64,000 nucleotides of DNA from Doryteuthis pealeii (Eukaryota > Mollusca > Cephalopoda > Myopsida > Loliginidae), in the NCBI GenBank assembly GCA_023376005.1, contig CM042181.1, positions 24,118,808-24,182,807 of the forward strand, read 5' to 3'. A program made the position numbers and the translations under genes. Of this stretch, positions 35,488 to 46,476 are shown piece after piece. The notes under the pieces are model-generated. The model had not been told where the DNA came from. It made no database searches and saw nothing but the letters and a program-made list of their open reading frames with translations. The stretch's first letter is position 1. Each line of letters starts with the position of its first letter.

Positions 35488-36219
35488 TGGCGCTGCGAAC
35501 AGGATTCGATCTAGCTGGATGGGAAAAGCTGTTTATTGAGGCAGGCATATCTGTTGCCTCTGCCAAAACTTATGCCCAGACATTTTCTAGTGAAGAGATT
35601 GCAAGGTCCAGCTTGCATATGCTGGACCGTGCAATGCTTAAGGAACTGGGTATCAAGACTATGGGTGACATGCTCACTATACTAAAGCTAGCCAAGGAAC
35701 CCCCAGTGACACTCCCATCATCAGCTAATTATGCAAGAACACCAACTGCAAAACTTCCTCAACTCAGTTCGGAAATGACCCCACAACAATTCAGGAAGTT
35801 CAGGATAGACTGGGACGTATTTACAAAGATGACCAATCATACAGACTAACATTCAACTGTACAATTGTGCTGATGAAACCGTCCAGAATTCTATCATCAA
35901 TACTTACCCTGACTTCTTCAACACCAACCCTAGCAAACTGCTTGATATGCTTGAGGTGTTGGTTACATAGAGATCGAATCCCATGGTGCACAGAATCTCA
36001 TTTTTATCCATCATACACAGTGACCATGAGTCCATCCAGGATTACTTGATTCGTCTACAGTCAGGAGCACAAGATTGCAACTATATATGCCCCAACTGTG
36101 ATCATGACTTGTCCAACATATATATAAAGGATCAGTTCATTCGGGGCATTGCTAATGACACACTACAGGCGGATATATTGGCTAAGGCAGGTTCACTGAT
36201 GACTTGGAACAAAATATAA
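35487..36219 (+). pseudogene. gag: Gypsy gag region with N-terminal SAM-like domain (copy A)
   Basis: The ATG at 35487-35489 uses the last LTR base and the first two bases of the primer binding site. The first 120 codons are open. Residues 10-70 (from AGWEKLFIEAG to LGIKTMGDMLTILKLAK) have the length and helix pattern of a SAM domain, including the LLxxLGI..xGDxxxIL-type end. A stop at 35847 and a frame change separate it from the rest of Gag at 35860-36219, which reads DYLIRLQSGAQDC, ICPNCDHDL and DQFIRGIANDTLQADILAKA, the capsid-like part common in invertebrate gypsy elements. Gag would form the particle that packages the RNA. As it stands it is broken. Confidence 0.65.
35488..35510 (+). 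promoter_or_regulatory. Primer binding site, probably tRNA-Ser
   Basis: It begins TGGCGCTGCGAA directly after the LTR. The reverse complement reads as a tRNA 3' end: a T-loop (TTCGAAT), five T-stem bases, seven acceptor bases, discriminator G and CCA. G at the discriminator and the ...CAGCGCCA end fit tRNA-Ser of the UCN type; the isoacceptor is inference. It overlaps the gag start. Confidence 0.7.
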
Positions 36220-36222
36220 CTC

Positions 36223-36852
36223 ATGCAAAAGCAATTCGAGATGGCCATGCGAGACCAAGATATCTGGTACCTCAGATGTTGCAAGGATTCGAACATCTGC
36301 ATATCGCCGACAGAAATGGGCCCAAAATTCAGCCCGTTCAGACACTACTTCAACCGTGGAGACATGGTGGAAAAACAACCCCAACGTAATGCATTCAGAG
36401 GTTGTGGTAGCTACCGGCATAGTGGGGCTGGAATAGGTAACCGGCCACGGATGTGTGCGGCATGGGGTCAAACATGCAAAGCTTGTGGAAAACGGAACCA
36501 CTTTGCAAATGTCTGCCAATCAAAGAATGAAGAAAGTGCTATTAAGTGTCTGGAAGATGAAGAAGCCAGTATGGATGCCCTGATTGCGCACCTAATATTC
36601 GATCCAGTAACTGACAGTTACAAACCAGACAGTCACAACGGCCGCGAGGAGATGGAAGCCACATTAACCCCATTTTCCCCCTGCCCTGACCCAAGACAAG
36701 CCAGAGATATCCCTGCCGCTTGTCCTACCAATCTCAAAATCTACCCTGACAGTGGTGCAACCATATGCCTCGGTGGGTTGAAACATCTACGGTACATGGG
36801 ACTCTCGGAGAAAAATTTAGTCCCCTCTAAAAAAAAAAAGTATGTGCAGTAG
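36223..36852 (+). pseudogene. Gypsy nucleocapsid and protease segment (copy A)
   Basis: Same frame as the preceding gag segment, separated from it only by a TAA at 36217. A CCHC zinc knuckle lies at 36475-36516 (C-x2-C-x4-H-x4-C type, CKACGKRNHFANVC). The aspartic protease active site DSGA is at 36748-36759, in the reading IYPDSGATICLGG. The frame ends after a run of 10 A (36829-36838), a likely place for an indel. The protease would cut Gag-Pol. Confidence 0.75.
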
Positions 36853-36863
36853 GAGGGTTCTCA

Positions 36864-37955
36864 TTGGTGTGTCAAGGTTGGCTACCCATCATGTTCACAA
36901 TTGGGGAGAGGACTACAAAACAGGCACTATATATATGTAAAAATATACAGGTGATATACTTTAGTAAGTCAGTCTGCATTGATGTGGGTATATTACCTGC
37001 ATTCTTTTCTAAACCTATGGCAGGGCCTCCCGCCCCTACAAGTAATTCAAGAACATGCAATGCGGTATTCACGGATTCCCAGCATAACACACCAAAAACT
37101 CCAGCCCATAAAATCCAATATCCTAAACCCTCCATTTCCACCAACCAAGAAAAAATCAAGCAATGGTTGTTAGACCAATTCGCCACGACGGTTTTCAACA
37201 AAAACGGAAAATTTCCTGCTATGGCTGGGCCCCCAGCCCACATACACCTCAAGGAAAGATCAACCCCCAAAGCAAGACATAACCCTATCCCAGTACCATA
37301 TCATTTTAAGGAGAAGGTACGACAGGCCCTTTGGGATGATGTCTGGTGCAGCACAATGGTAATAACTGCAAAGAAAGACGGGAGGCCTAGAAGAACGGTA
37401 GACTACCAGTATTTGAACTCCCAATGCAAGCGAGAGACACACCACACCAGCTCGCCATTCCAATTGGCATTACAAGTACCTTCCAACACTAAGAAAACTG
37501 TCTTAGATGATATGGATGGCTATCATTCAATCCCTCTAGAGGAATCACAACCACTCACTACCTTCATCACTGAGTGGGGTCGTTTTATGTATCTGCGAAT
37601 GCCCCAGGGATATTTAGCCTCCGGCGATGCCTATACACGCAGATATGATTAAATAATCAGAGATGTTCCCCGCAAAGTTAAGGTAGTTAATGATACCCTA
37701 CTCTATGACGAAAATATAGAAGGTGCTTTTTATCACACCTTTGATTATTTGTCACTGTGTGCAGAAAATGGGATCACGCTCAACAAGGAAAAATTCCAAT
37801 TTTGTCAGGATGTGGTTCAATTTGGTGGTCTCCAAATAACACCAACAGGAGTTGCCCCTTCCAAAGAACTACTCAATGCAATAAAAAATTTCCCTATCCC
37901 AAAGAACATAACCGACGCAAGGTCATGGTTTGGGTTGGTTAATCAAGTGGCATGA
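36864..37955 (+). pseudogene. pol: Gypsy reverse transcriptase (copy A)
   Basis: One frame, interrupted by TAA at 37650 and TGA at 37953. Motifs in order: KKDGRPRRTVDYQYLN (37369-37420), KTVLDDMDGYHSIPL (37495-37540), TTFITEWGRFMYLRMPQGY (37558-37613), LASGDAYTRRYD. Where the catalytic xxDD is expected (37683-37694) the reading is VVND, so the first aspartate is asparagine. The tail GITLNKEKFQFC...VQFGG is the usual RT end. Both stops and the ND change recur in the inverted copy at 48.6-48.95 kb, so they are real in this haplotype rather than read errors. Inactive. Confidence 0.8.
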
Positions 37956-37976
37956 GCATACTCCCTAAGCCCTATA

Positions 37977-39400
37977 ATGGCTCCTTTTCGAGACTTGGTC
38001 AAACAAAATTCACACTTTACGTGGAACCAAGATCTCGAGAACGCGTTCCGCAAATCTAAGGAGGTTATCGTTGACTTGGTAAAGAAGGGAGTTACAACCT
38101 TTGACATCAATCGCACAACCTGCCTTGCCCCAGACTGGAGCAAAGAAGGTATGGGTTTTTTATTGCTCCAAAAACACTGCACATGCCCCACAGAGAAGGC
38201 TCCAGTTTGTTGCACAGAGGGCTGGCGCATCATATTTGCAGGTAGCAGATTCTGCACTGAAGCAGAGCGCCGATATGCACCCATTGAGGGCGAAGCAGCT
38301 GCAATCGCCTGGTCATTAAACAAATGCCGCATGTTTATCATGGGATGCCCTAATGTAATAGTGGTCACAGACCACCAGCCTTTAACAGGGGTATTTGGTG
38401 ATAGGGACCTTAGTAAGATTCACAACCCACGCATATTTAAACTGAAGGAGAGGTCCCTAAGATATTTCTTTACCATTCAGCACTGCCCCGGCAAGTGGCC
38501 CAAGGGTTCTGATGCCATATCCCGCAACCCAGTTGCCATAGTAGAAGCCCTTACTACTTTATTCTCAACACAACCTTCTAACCAGGACACACACCTCTCT
38601 GACGACATAGATGACTTAATGGAATCAATGACCCGTCAGGCAATGACGAATTGTAGGGATAGCAACAATGTCATATCACTTGACCATATTCGTGCATCTG
38701 GCCAGAATTATCAGCATTACACATCACTTTTAAGGGCGATTGAACAAGGATTTCCTTCTATACGTTCTCAGGTCGAACCAGGAATCCGCCATTTCTGGAA
38801 GGTACGTCACAGACTCACCACGGACAGAGGCTTAGCACTGATGGACGAAAGAATTATCGTACCTAGGACCCTACAAGGGAAAGTGCTACATTGCCCTACA
38901 TTCAGCTCACCAGGGTGTAGAGGGCATGAAAGCTCGTGCAAATGATTCAGTTTATTGGGCCTGGTATGAACGCATCCATACGCAATTTCAGGAATAATTG
39001 TCGGGTGTGCACCAGTATCGCCCCATCCCAACCCCTCGAGCCAATCACTTTAACAACAACTCCAGATTGCCCTTCCAACAAATAGTAATGGATATATTTT
39101 ACGTTGGGCATATTGCATACCTTGTTTGCGCAGACCGACTCACGGGCTGGATCATCTTATATCACCTAAAACCTGGTCATGCCACCACTAAAAGATTAAT
39201 ATCTATTTGTAGGAAACTCTTCCACACTTATGGTACTCCTGAAGAGCTGAGTAGTGATGGTGGCCCTCCTTTTAATTCTGAGCAATTTCAGCAGTTTCTC
39301 AAGTCAAGTCAAGAAAACATAGAAAATCATCAGTAGCATACCCTCAATCCAATGGCCGAGCGGAACTCGCTGTCAAAACTGCCAAAAGGATAATCCATGG
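37977..39400 (+). pseudogene. pol: Gypsy RNase H and integrase (copy A)
   Basis: Same frame as the RT. RNase H: PDWSKEGMG (38130-38157), the E of YAPIEGEAAAIAW (38275-38313), VVTDHQPL (38359-38385), GSDAISR (38506-38527). The integrase zinc-binding region (38850-39000) is frameshifted near 38893. The catalytic core reads MDIFYVGHIAYLVCADRLTGW (from 39089; printed here in part), SSDGGPPFNSEQF (39250-39290) and YPQSNGRAELAVKTAKR (39340-39390), giving the D, D and E of the DDE triad. Single-base indels start at about 38.9 kb. The integrase would insert the cDNA and make the 5-bp duplication seen here. Confidence 0.75.
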
Positions 39401-40059
39401 CAACACAGGCCCTCAGGGTTCACTAGACAACGATAGTGTTGCCCAAAGCAATCCTCCAATACCGCAATACTCCCATTCAAGGCATCGGCCTATCCCCAGC
39501 GCAGTTGCTGCTCCACCGCCGACTCCGGGATTCCATACCATTTGAGACCTATCCTCTACAAACCACATTCTGAATGGATAGCCGCAGCACAACGTCGTGA
39601 GGAGAGTTTCGTCAACGGAATGTCCTGCTGTCGGAAAGATACAATAGGTACACACAAGTCCTGACCCGCTACAGAATGGTGACAAAAGTAGCCATCCAAA
39701 ACCCCATCAAACGCCGGTGGACTACTACAGGCACCGTCATTTGAAGTTCTCCCAATCGGCAATACCGGCTCCGAGTGGACGGATCCAGGTAGGATCACAC
39801 TCAGAAACCGACGCTTCCTGAAAAAGCTGATCACAAACCCAAACCCACCATTGCTAGTGCTATGCTTGATCCCATTGGGCTTCCAACTCTAACACCCCAC
39901 ACCTCAACATTAGGGACCTAGCCTCACCCAATGTCACTCCGACCCCAAACAAGGCCGACGAAAAATACCCCGGGCATTGTCAAGATTGCTCCCTCTAATC
40001 AGCCTGGCCGAAAGGAACTAATTTCTCCTCAAAGGCCAATACGCTTGCGCAATGGGAAT
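39401..40059 (+). pseudogene. Gypsy integrase C-terminal region, indel-riddled (copy A)
   Basis: Counterpart of the cleaner 52270-52700. Short in-phase pieces (VAIQNP, TTTGTV) can be read only by switching frames every few tens of bases, which looks like raw long-read error. Confidence 0.6.
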
Positions 40060-40075
40060 GGGGAGGAAGGGGAGA
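40060..40075 (+). promoter_or_regulatory. Polypurine tract of the gypsy element
   Basis: GGGGAGGAAGGGGAGA immediately before the 3' LTR; primes plus-strand synthesis. The same tract is at 52849-52864 in copy C. Confidence 0.85.
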
Positions 40076-40338
40076 TGTAGAATACTGATAATTGTTATTC
40101 TGTGTTACTTTCACCCTTAGCCAGGATTGAACTGCAGTCTGGAATGACTGTTACAGATTGTTAACTATTGGACAGTAGAACAGTCAAACACCTCCTCAGC
40201 TTAAATGGACTCTTCTGGCAGCAGTGCAAAGGAATTTATTTAAGCTGTTATAGTGGGTTTCATTAGAGAACTAGTAACTTCATGTTAGGCTTTGGCCAGT
40301 CCAACCAATTGTTGACTGTCTAACTGACTGACTTCAAT
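40076..40338 (+). repeat. Gypsy element 3' LTR (copy A)
   Basis: Starts TGTAGAATACTG, ends GACTTCAAT(A), then 'ataat', matching the five bases before the 5' LTR. It is intact here, without the Tx1-like insertion present in copy C. Confidence 0.9.
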
Positions 40339-41018
40339 ATAATGCTATACATGGATACTGGTTTAATAAATTCCACATCTATCCATGACAAAGGACCTCG
40401 ACAACAGGGTAAATGTCTAGACGGAGCAACATATACAAATGGATGACAAAAAGGAAAACTACTCTTTGATCCAGAATACACCCAAAAAGGATCCATCTTC
40501 AAGCAACATATCTACCTATGATGTGGAAAATCTTGACCGCACCCGATAAAGGAAATCTACTACTCGTTTAATAGCCGCGGGTTATTTTCGGAATAACAGA
40601 AAGGATGCCGCCAAGGGAACACATGTTCTACTATAGAGATCAGTATATCGTTAAGGAGGTTAAAACAAGGCGGGAAAAATCTAGCCATAGCATGGATTGA
40701 CTAACAGGAAGCCTTTGACATGGTACGGAAAACTTGGATAATTTCGTTAATGTACAAATATCCGAACAAAAATAGAATTAATGGCCATGGAAAATTGGAA
40801 AGGTTGGAATAGATGTTAGTAGAGGGTGAAAATTCAATGAATTTTCAGAAAGACTCTCTATCACCACTGATCTTATATAATTTGTTATAATAATGGATAC
40901 CACTCAACTTAGGAAATTGTACAGGGCTACAAATTTACGAAATCATAGAAAAAAAATAACATTTACACGGATGATGTCAAAAATTTAGGAAATCCTTGTA
41001 GAAACCATAAACAGATAT
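40339..41018 (+). pseudogene. R4/Dong-like LINE reverse-transcriptase segment (copy A)
   Basis: Continuation of 34935-35224 across the gypsy insertion. It carries the WMTKGK region and the palm start IAWID..AFDMV, both frameshifted here and clearer at 59985-60659. Cut by the RTE-like insertion at 41019-41031. Confidence 0.6.
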
Positions 41019-41031
41019 ACAGCCAGGATAT

Positions 41032-42298
41032 CCTTAAGCATGGGAGGGGGATCTATCGTAGACTGTCTGCATGACAATCTTCCCAAGAAGTCTGGAACTC
41101 CAGTTGCGGTCCTCAACAATGGAAAGACGCAGACATTGTCTTGTTGGCACTGGAGTAAAGCAGAGATGTGTCATTGTGCCCAATGCATTCAATCTGTTTT
41201 TGTCAGTAGTAATGAAATTGCCCAACAAAAAAAGTAAACCCGGCAGATGGTGGTCAAGCATATCCTATCGATTAGACGGTAATCTTTTTAACCTCCAAGA
41301 TTGGAATCCAAAACCCTGTCACTGTAAGGCATACATGAACTGAAGTATGCAGATGATACAGATTTTTGTTAGCTCTTCCCCAGATGGACTACAACGCATC
41401 ATCAATGCTGTAGTTGAAGACTATTCTCGATCAGGACTTGCAATGTTTCAGAAAACATAATTCTTCAACATGTTGTTAACCTCCAATCACTGAACTCTTC
41501 ATTAACCACCAACCTCTAGAAAATGTAGAGGACTTCACTTACCTGGATCTGTTAACACAAACGATCTCACAAATGAAGTGCAACGGCAGATTTGTCTGTC
41601 TTCAGCATATTTTTGGTAGGTTATCTCACAAAGTGTTCATGAACAGAGATATACATCAATACTTAGGTTTATGTATATAAATTGCATGCCTATCCATACT
41701 CTTATATGGAAGTGAAGTCATGGGTGTTTGTTCACAGACACCTGAAGAAACCTGGAAGCATTCCACACCAACTGCCCCCAACGCATACTGGGCGTAAAGT
41801 GATGGTACAAAATGCCCCACTCAGAAATTCAAAGTAGAGCCCCGCATTGACCCAAATTGAGACCATCCTATTGCAACACCAAATGCCGATGGTTAGGTCA
41901 CACCATCCGCATACCTGCAGACAGACTCCCCTGTAAAGTACTTTATGGTGAACTTGCAAAGGCCCTCAAATGACAAGGAAGCCCCCAAAAGCGGTTCAAG
42001 ACCATATGAAGATGACTCTGAAAAGAAATGCGTATTAGCTCTTTCAAGCCTTCAAGATCTGACAAGAAACGTACCGCACAAGAGCTGAGCAGTTCAATAT
42101 CGAGAATTAATACGCCTGTAGAGCGGCAACGTCTTAGTGATCATGCACCATAGAATGCAGATGGAAATTTCCCTTGCAATGTGTGTGACCACATCTGCAA
42201 GTCCAGAATTGGACTAATTAGCCACCTGAGGGTCCACAATTGATGAACAACATGGAGTGACGTCATTCGTTTCGTCTGAGACGGACTTTCTAAAAAGG
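41032..42298 (+). pseudogene. RTE-like LINE 3' fragment nested in the R4/Dong-like LINE (copy A)
   Basis: Flanked by ACAGCCAGGATAT at 41019-41031 and ACAGCCAGGATA(-)T at 42299-42310. The content is the same as in copy C (60673-61907) but with many indels. It keeps about 22 bp (around 41058-41080, 'gtagactgtctgcatgac') that copy C lacks. Confidence 0.7.
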
Positions 42299-42750
42299 AC
42301 AGCCAGGATAATAGAGAGGGAACTCGGCCGTTAATGTGCCATGCTCGTGATGAATTGAACAAAGAAACTGGTGGAATAGAACTAGCGAATCAGAAAGAAA
42401 TAAAGACAAGGCGAAAAAGAGATTGGAACGAACAATATAAAAATGAGATGAAAACGGGAAAATAGTTCCCCAGAAGAACAAGAAAAACTTCTGGAGACGG
42501 GAAACTTCTTTTCAGCAGAAATCTTAAGGAATAAACACCTGGGTTGGCACCTTTTGTAGATATTCTGGACCATTCATAAAATGGACAAGAGAGGAACTCC
42601 AACAAGATGGACGAAAGGACAAGGAACTCCTAACAATGTACAAAGCACTACAACCGGAAGAGACGACATAGATAGACGTGTGTAATCAAGAAAGGAGGAA
42701 GATGTCTCGTCAATATTGAAGATTGTCTACACCAGATGTGTTAAACAAAA
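42299..42750 (+). pseudogene. R4/Dong-like LINE, segment after the RTE-like insertion (copy A)
   Basis: Indel-rich copy of 61908-62355; pieces such as RELG, GPFIKWT(R)EEL and ARKGGRCLVNIEDC can be recognised. Confidence 0.6.
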
Positions 42751-43252
42751 GGTGCGGGCCCCACTAAGCAAGAAAACCTGTAGATAGAAAATGTTAGAAA
42801 TGCCAGTCGGATTCCTGCTCCTTTCAAGCAAACTATCTTTCAAAGTGGGATTTCTCATTTCTTTTCATACTTTACAAAGGTTTTCAAAAGCTTAAGAAGT
42901 GCCTCAAGTATCATCGCAATGGTTGGGTTCTAAAATGTGGTTGGTGTGGTGTGGATCATTTATTTTTTCTAATTCAGGAAATTACTAAAACATTTCTTTA
43001 TAGAAACGCAGAAATATCTGCCACGTTGTCTTTGATCAAAGTCGGGAACTCTACAAGCATTAAAACCAGACATAACCAAAATTGTCAAGCAAAAAGAAGT
43101 GTCAAACTTCACGGCAAAAAAATAAAAATGATTTGAATAGGTGCTAATAAATTTTATTTTCTAAATTTGTAAAGATTTTGTATATAATGTATTATTTGGA
43201 TTGCCAAACTATGAGTATACATTTATGCAACATACATTAAATTGTAAGTTGG
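42751..43252 (+). repeat. Unclassified ~500-bp block up to the palindrome centre (copy A)
   Basis: Non-coding block present in all three copies (62356-62860 in C). It has a 'gtgtgtgtgtg'-type tract and an 'aataaa' near 43146. It replaces the expected continuation of the R4/Dong-like LINE, so it is probably another inserted element whose family I do not recognise. Confidence 0.5.
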
Positions 43253-43774
43253 CTTTACATTTAAATGTATTTGCATTAAATGTATATGCCCATAGTTGCA
43301 ATCCAATAAATCATTATATAACAAAAATCCTTTACAATTTTTTGAAAATAAAAATTTATTAGCAACCTATTCATCATTTTTTATTTTTTTTGCCGTGAAG
43401 TTGACACTTCTTTGCTGACAATTTTTTGGTAATGTCTGGTTTTAATGTCTGTTGTAGTCCCGACTTTGATCAAGAACAAACGTGCCAGATATTCCCTGCG
43501 TGTTTTTCTATAAGAATGTTTAGTAAATTTCCTGAATGAAAATAAATGATCAACACACACACACATTTAAGCACCCAACATTGCCCATGAAACTTGAGGC
43601 AACTTTTTCTATCATTAAGCTTTGAACTTTTTTGTAAAGTATGAAAACGAAAATGAGAAATCCCCACTTGAAGATATTTGCTTGAAGAGCAGGAAATCCG
43701 ACTGCAAATTTCTAACAGTTTCTACTACAGGTTTTCTTTTTGCAATTAGTGTGGGCCGCACCTTTTTGTTTTAA

Positions 43775-44220
43775 CACATCTGGTGTAGGACATTATATTG
43801 ACGAGAACATCTTCCTCCTTTTCTTGATACACACAGTCCTATTTCTATGTCGTCTCTCGGTGTAGTGCTTTGTAAATTGGTTAGAGGTTTTCCCCTTGTT
43901 CTTTCGTCCATCTGTTTGGAGTTCCTCTCTTGTCCATTTTATGAATGGTCCCCCAGAATATCTCAACAAAGTGGCCAACCATGGTTTTTATTCCCTTTAA
44001 GATTTCTGCTGAAAGAGTTTTCGTCTCCAGAAGTTTTCTTGTTCTTCTGGGGAAATTTCCCGTTTTCATCTCTTTTTTTTATATTGTTCGTTCCAATCCT
44101 TTTTTCGCCAGTTGTCTTTATTTCTTTCTGATTCGCTAGTTCTAATTCTCACCAGTTTCTTTTTGTTCAAATTTCCATCACGAGCATGGCACACTTATCG
44201 ATGGCCGAGTTCCCTCTCTA
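43775..44220 (-). pseudogene. R4/Dong-like LINE, segment after the RTE-like insertion (copy B)
   Basis: Inverted, indel-rich counterpart of 42299-42750 and 61908-62355. Confidence 0.55.
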
Positions 44221-44233
44221 TATCCTGGCTGGT

Positions 44234-45510
44234 CCTTTTAGAAGTCCGTCTCAGACGACGATGACGTCCACTCCATGGTGTTCATCAATTGTGGACCCTC
44301 AGGTGGGCTAATTAGTCCAATTCTGGACTTGCAGATGTGGTCACACAATTGCAAGGGAAATTTCCATCTGCATTCTATGGTGCATGATCACGAAGACGTT
44401 GGCCGCTCTACAGGCGTATTAATCTCGATATTGAAAACTGCTCAGCTCTTGTGGCGGTACGTTTCTTGTCAGATCTTGAAGGCCTTGAAAGAGCTAATAG
44501 CGCATTTCTTCAGAAGTCATCTTCATTATGGTCTTTGAACCGCTTTTTGGGGGCTTCCTGTCATTTGAGGGCCCTTTTGCAAGTTCACCATTAAGTACTT
44601 TACAGGGGAGGTCTGTCTGCAGGTATGCGGATGGTGTGACCTAAACCAATCGCATTTGGTGTTGCAATAGGATGGTCTCAATTGGGTCATGCGGGCTCTA
44701 CTTTGAATTTCTGAGTGGGGCATTTTGTACCATCACTTTACGCCCAGGTATGCGTTTGGGGGCAGTTGGTGTGGAATGCTTCCAGTTTCTTCAGGTGTCT
44801 GTGATACAACACCCATGACTCACTTCCCATATAAGAGTATGGATAGGCATGCAAATTTATATACAAAACCTAGTATCTGATGGTTATATCTCTGTTCATG
44901 AACACTTTGTGAGATAACCTAACCAAAATATGCTGAAGACAGAACCATCTGCCGTTGCACTTCAATTTGTGAGATCGTTTGTGTTAATACAGATCCCAGG
45001 TAAGTGAGTCCTCTACATTTTCTAGAGGTTGGTGGTTAATGAAGAGTTCTGATTGGAGGTTAAACACATGTTGAGAACTTATGTTTTCCTGAACATTGCA
45101 AGTCCTGATCGAGAAAATAGTCTCAACTACAGCATTGATGATGCGTTTGTAGTCCATCTGGGAAGAGCTAACAAAAATCTGGTATCATTGCATACTTTTC
45201 AGTTCATGTATTGCCTTTACAGTGACAAGTGTTTTGGTTTCCATCTTTGGAGGTTTAAAAGAATTACCGTCTAATCGATAGGATATGCTGACACCATCTG
45301 CCGGGGTTTACGTTTTGTTTGGCAATTTTTCATTACTACTGCAAAACAGATTGAATGCATTGGGCACAATGACACATCTCTGCTTTACTCAGTGCCAACA
45401 AGACAATGTCTGCCGTCTTTCATTGTTGAGGACCGCAACTGGAGGTCCAGACTTTCTGGAAGATGTCATGCAAGACAGTCTACGATAGCATTCCCCTCCC
45501 ATGCTTAAGG
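44234..45510 (-). pseudogene. RTE-like LINE fragment (copy B, inverted)
   Basis: Bounded by the complement of the same 13-bp duplication (44221-44233 and 45511-45523). Like copy A it keeps the ~22 bp missing from copy C. Confidence 0.7.
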
Positions 45511-45523
45511 ATATCCTGGCTGT

Positions 45524-46210
45524 ATATTCTTATGGTTTCTACAAGGATTTCCTAAATTTTGACATCACCGTGTAAATGTGGTAATTTTTTTCTATGATTT
45601 CGTAAATTTGTACCCTCTGTACAATTTCCTAAGTTGAGTGGTAAATCCATATTATACAAATTATATAAGATCAGTGGTGATAGAGAGTCTTTCTGAAAAT
45701 GCATTTGAATTTTCACCCTTACTAACATCATTCACTTTCCAATTTTCCATGGCGATTAATTCTATTTTTTTTTTGTCGATATTTGTACATTAACGAACAT
45801 TATCCAAGTTTTTCCGTACCATGTCAAAGGCTTTTCCTGTAGTCCAATCCCCATTGCTATGGCTAGATTTTTTCGCCTTGTTTTAAACCTCCTTAACGAT
45901 ATACTGATCTCTATAGTAGAACATGTGTTCCCTTGCGGGCATCCTTTCTGTTATCCGAAAATAACCCGCGGCTATTAAACGAGTAGTAGATTTCCTTTAT
46001 CGGTGCGGTCAAAGATTTTTCCACATCATAGGTAGATTATGTTGCTGAAGATGGATCCTTTTTGGGTGTATTTCTGGATCAGAGTAGTTTTTTCCTTTTG
46101 TCATCCATTTGTATATGTTTTTGCTCCGTCTAGACATTTACACTGTTGTCGAGTCCTTTTGTCATGGATAGATGTGAATTTATTAAACCAGTATCCATGT
46201 ATAGCTTAAT
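45524..46210 (-). pseudogene. R4/Dong-like LINE reverse-transcriptase segment (copy B)
   Basis: Inverted counterpart of 40339-41018 and 59985-60659; the region encoding the AFD palm motif is near 45820-45850. Confidence 0.55.
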
Positions 46211-46476
46211 TATTGAAGTCAGTCAGTTAGACAGTCAACAAATTGGTTTTGACTTGGCCAAGCCTAACATGAAGTTACTAGTTCTCTATGAACCCACTTA
46301 AACAGCTTAAATAATTCCTGCCACTGCTGCCAGGAAGAGTCCATTAAGCTGAGGAGGGTGTTTGACTGTTCTACTGTCCAATAGTTAACAATCTGTAACA
46401 GTCATTTCCAGACTGCAGGTTTCAATCCTGGCTAAGGGTGAAAGTAACACAGAATAACAATTATCAGTATTCTACA
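46211..46476 (-). repeat. Gypsy 3' LTR (copy B, inverted)
   Basis: Begins TATTGAAGTC and ends ATTCTACA on the plus strand, the complement of the LTR termini. Polypurine tract complement follows at 46477-46493. Confidence 0.85.

Larger units (their letters stand above)
34581..43252 (+). repeat. Copy A of the composite locus: left arm of a ~17.6-kb palindrome
   Basis: Every block here reappears in reverse order and orientation in 43253-52169, and from 39483 onward also in direct orientation in 52270-62860. The 3' part (after about 38.9 kb) shows many single-base indels against copy C; the 5' part keeps long open frames and looks more accurately sequenced. Confidence 0.9.

Noticed and set aside
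37977..38945. 322-codon frame as a host gene
   Set aside because: It contains RT end, RNase H and integrase start of the gypsy element, in frame with the upstream RT.
43381..43667. Minus-strand frames of 61 and 65 codons near the palindrome centre
   Set aside because: The cleaner copy C shows frame disruption and no motif; the block is a non-coding repeat.
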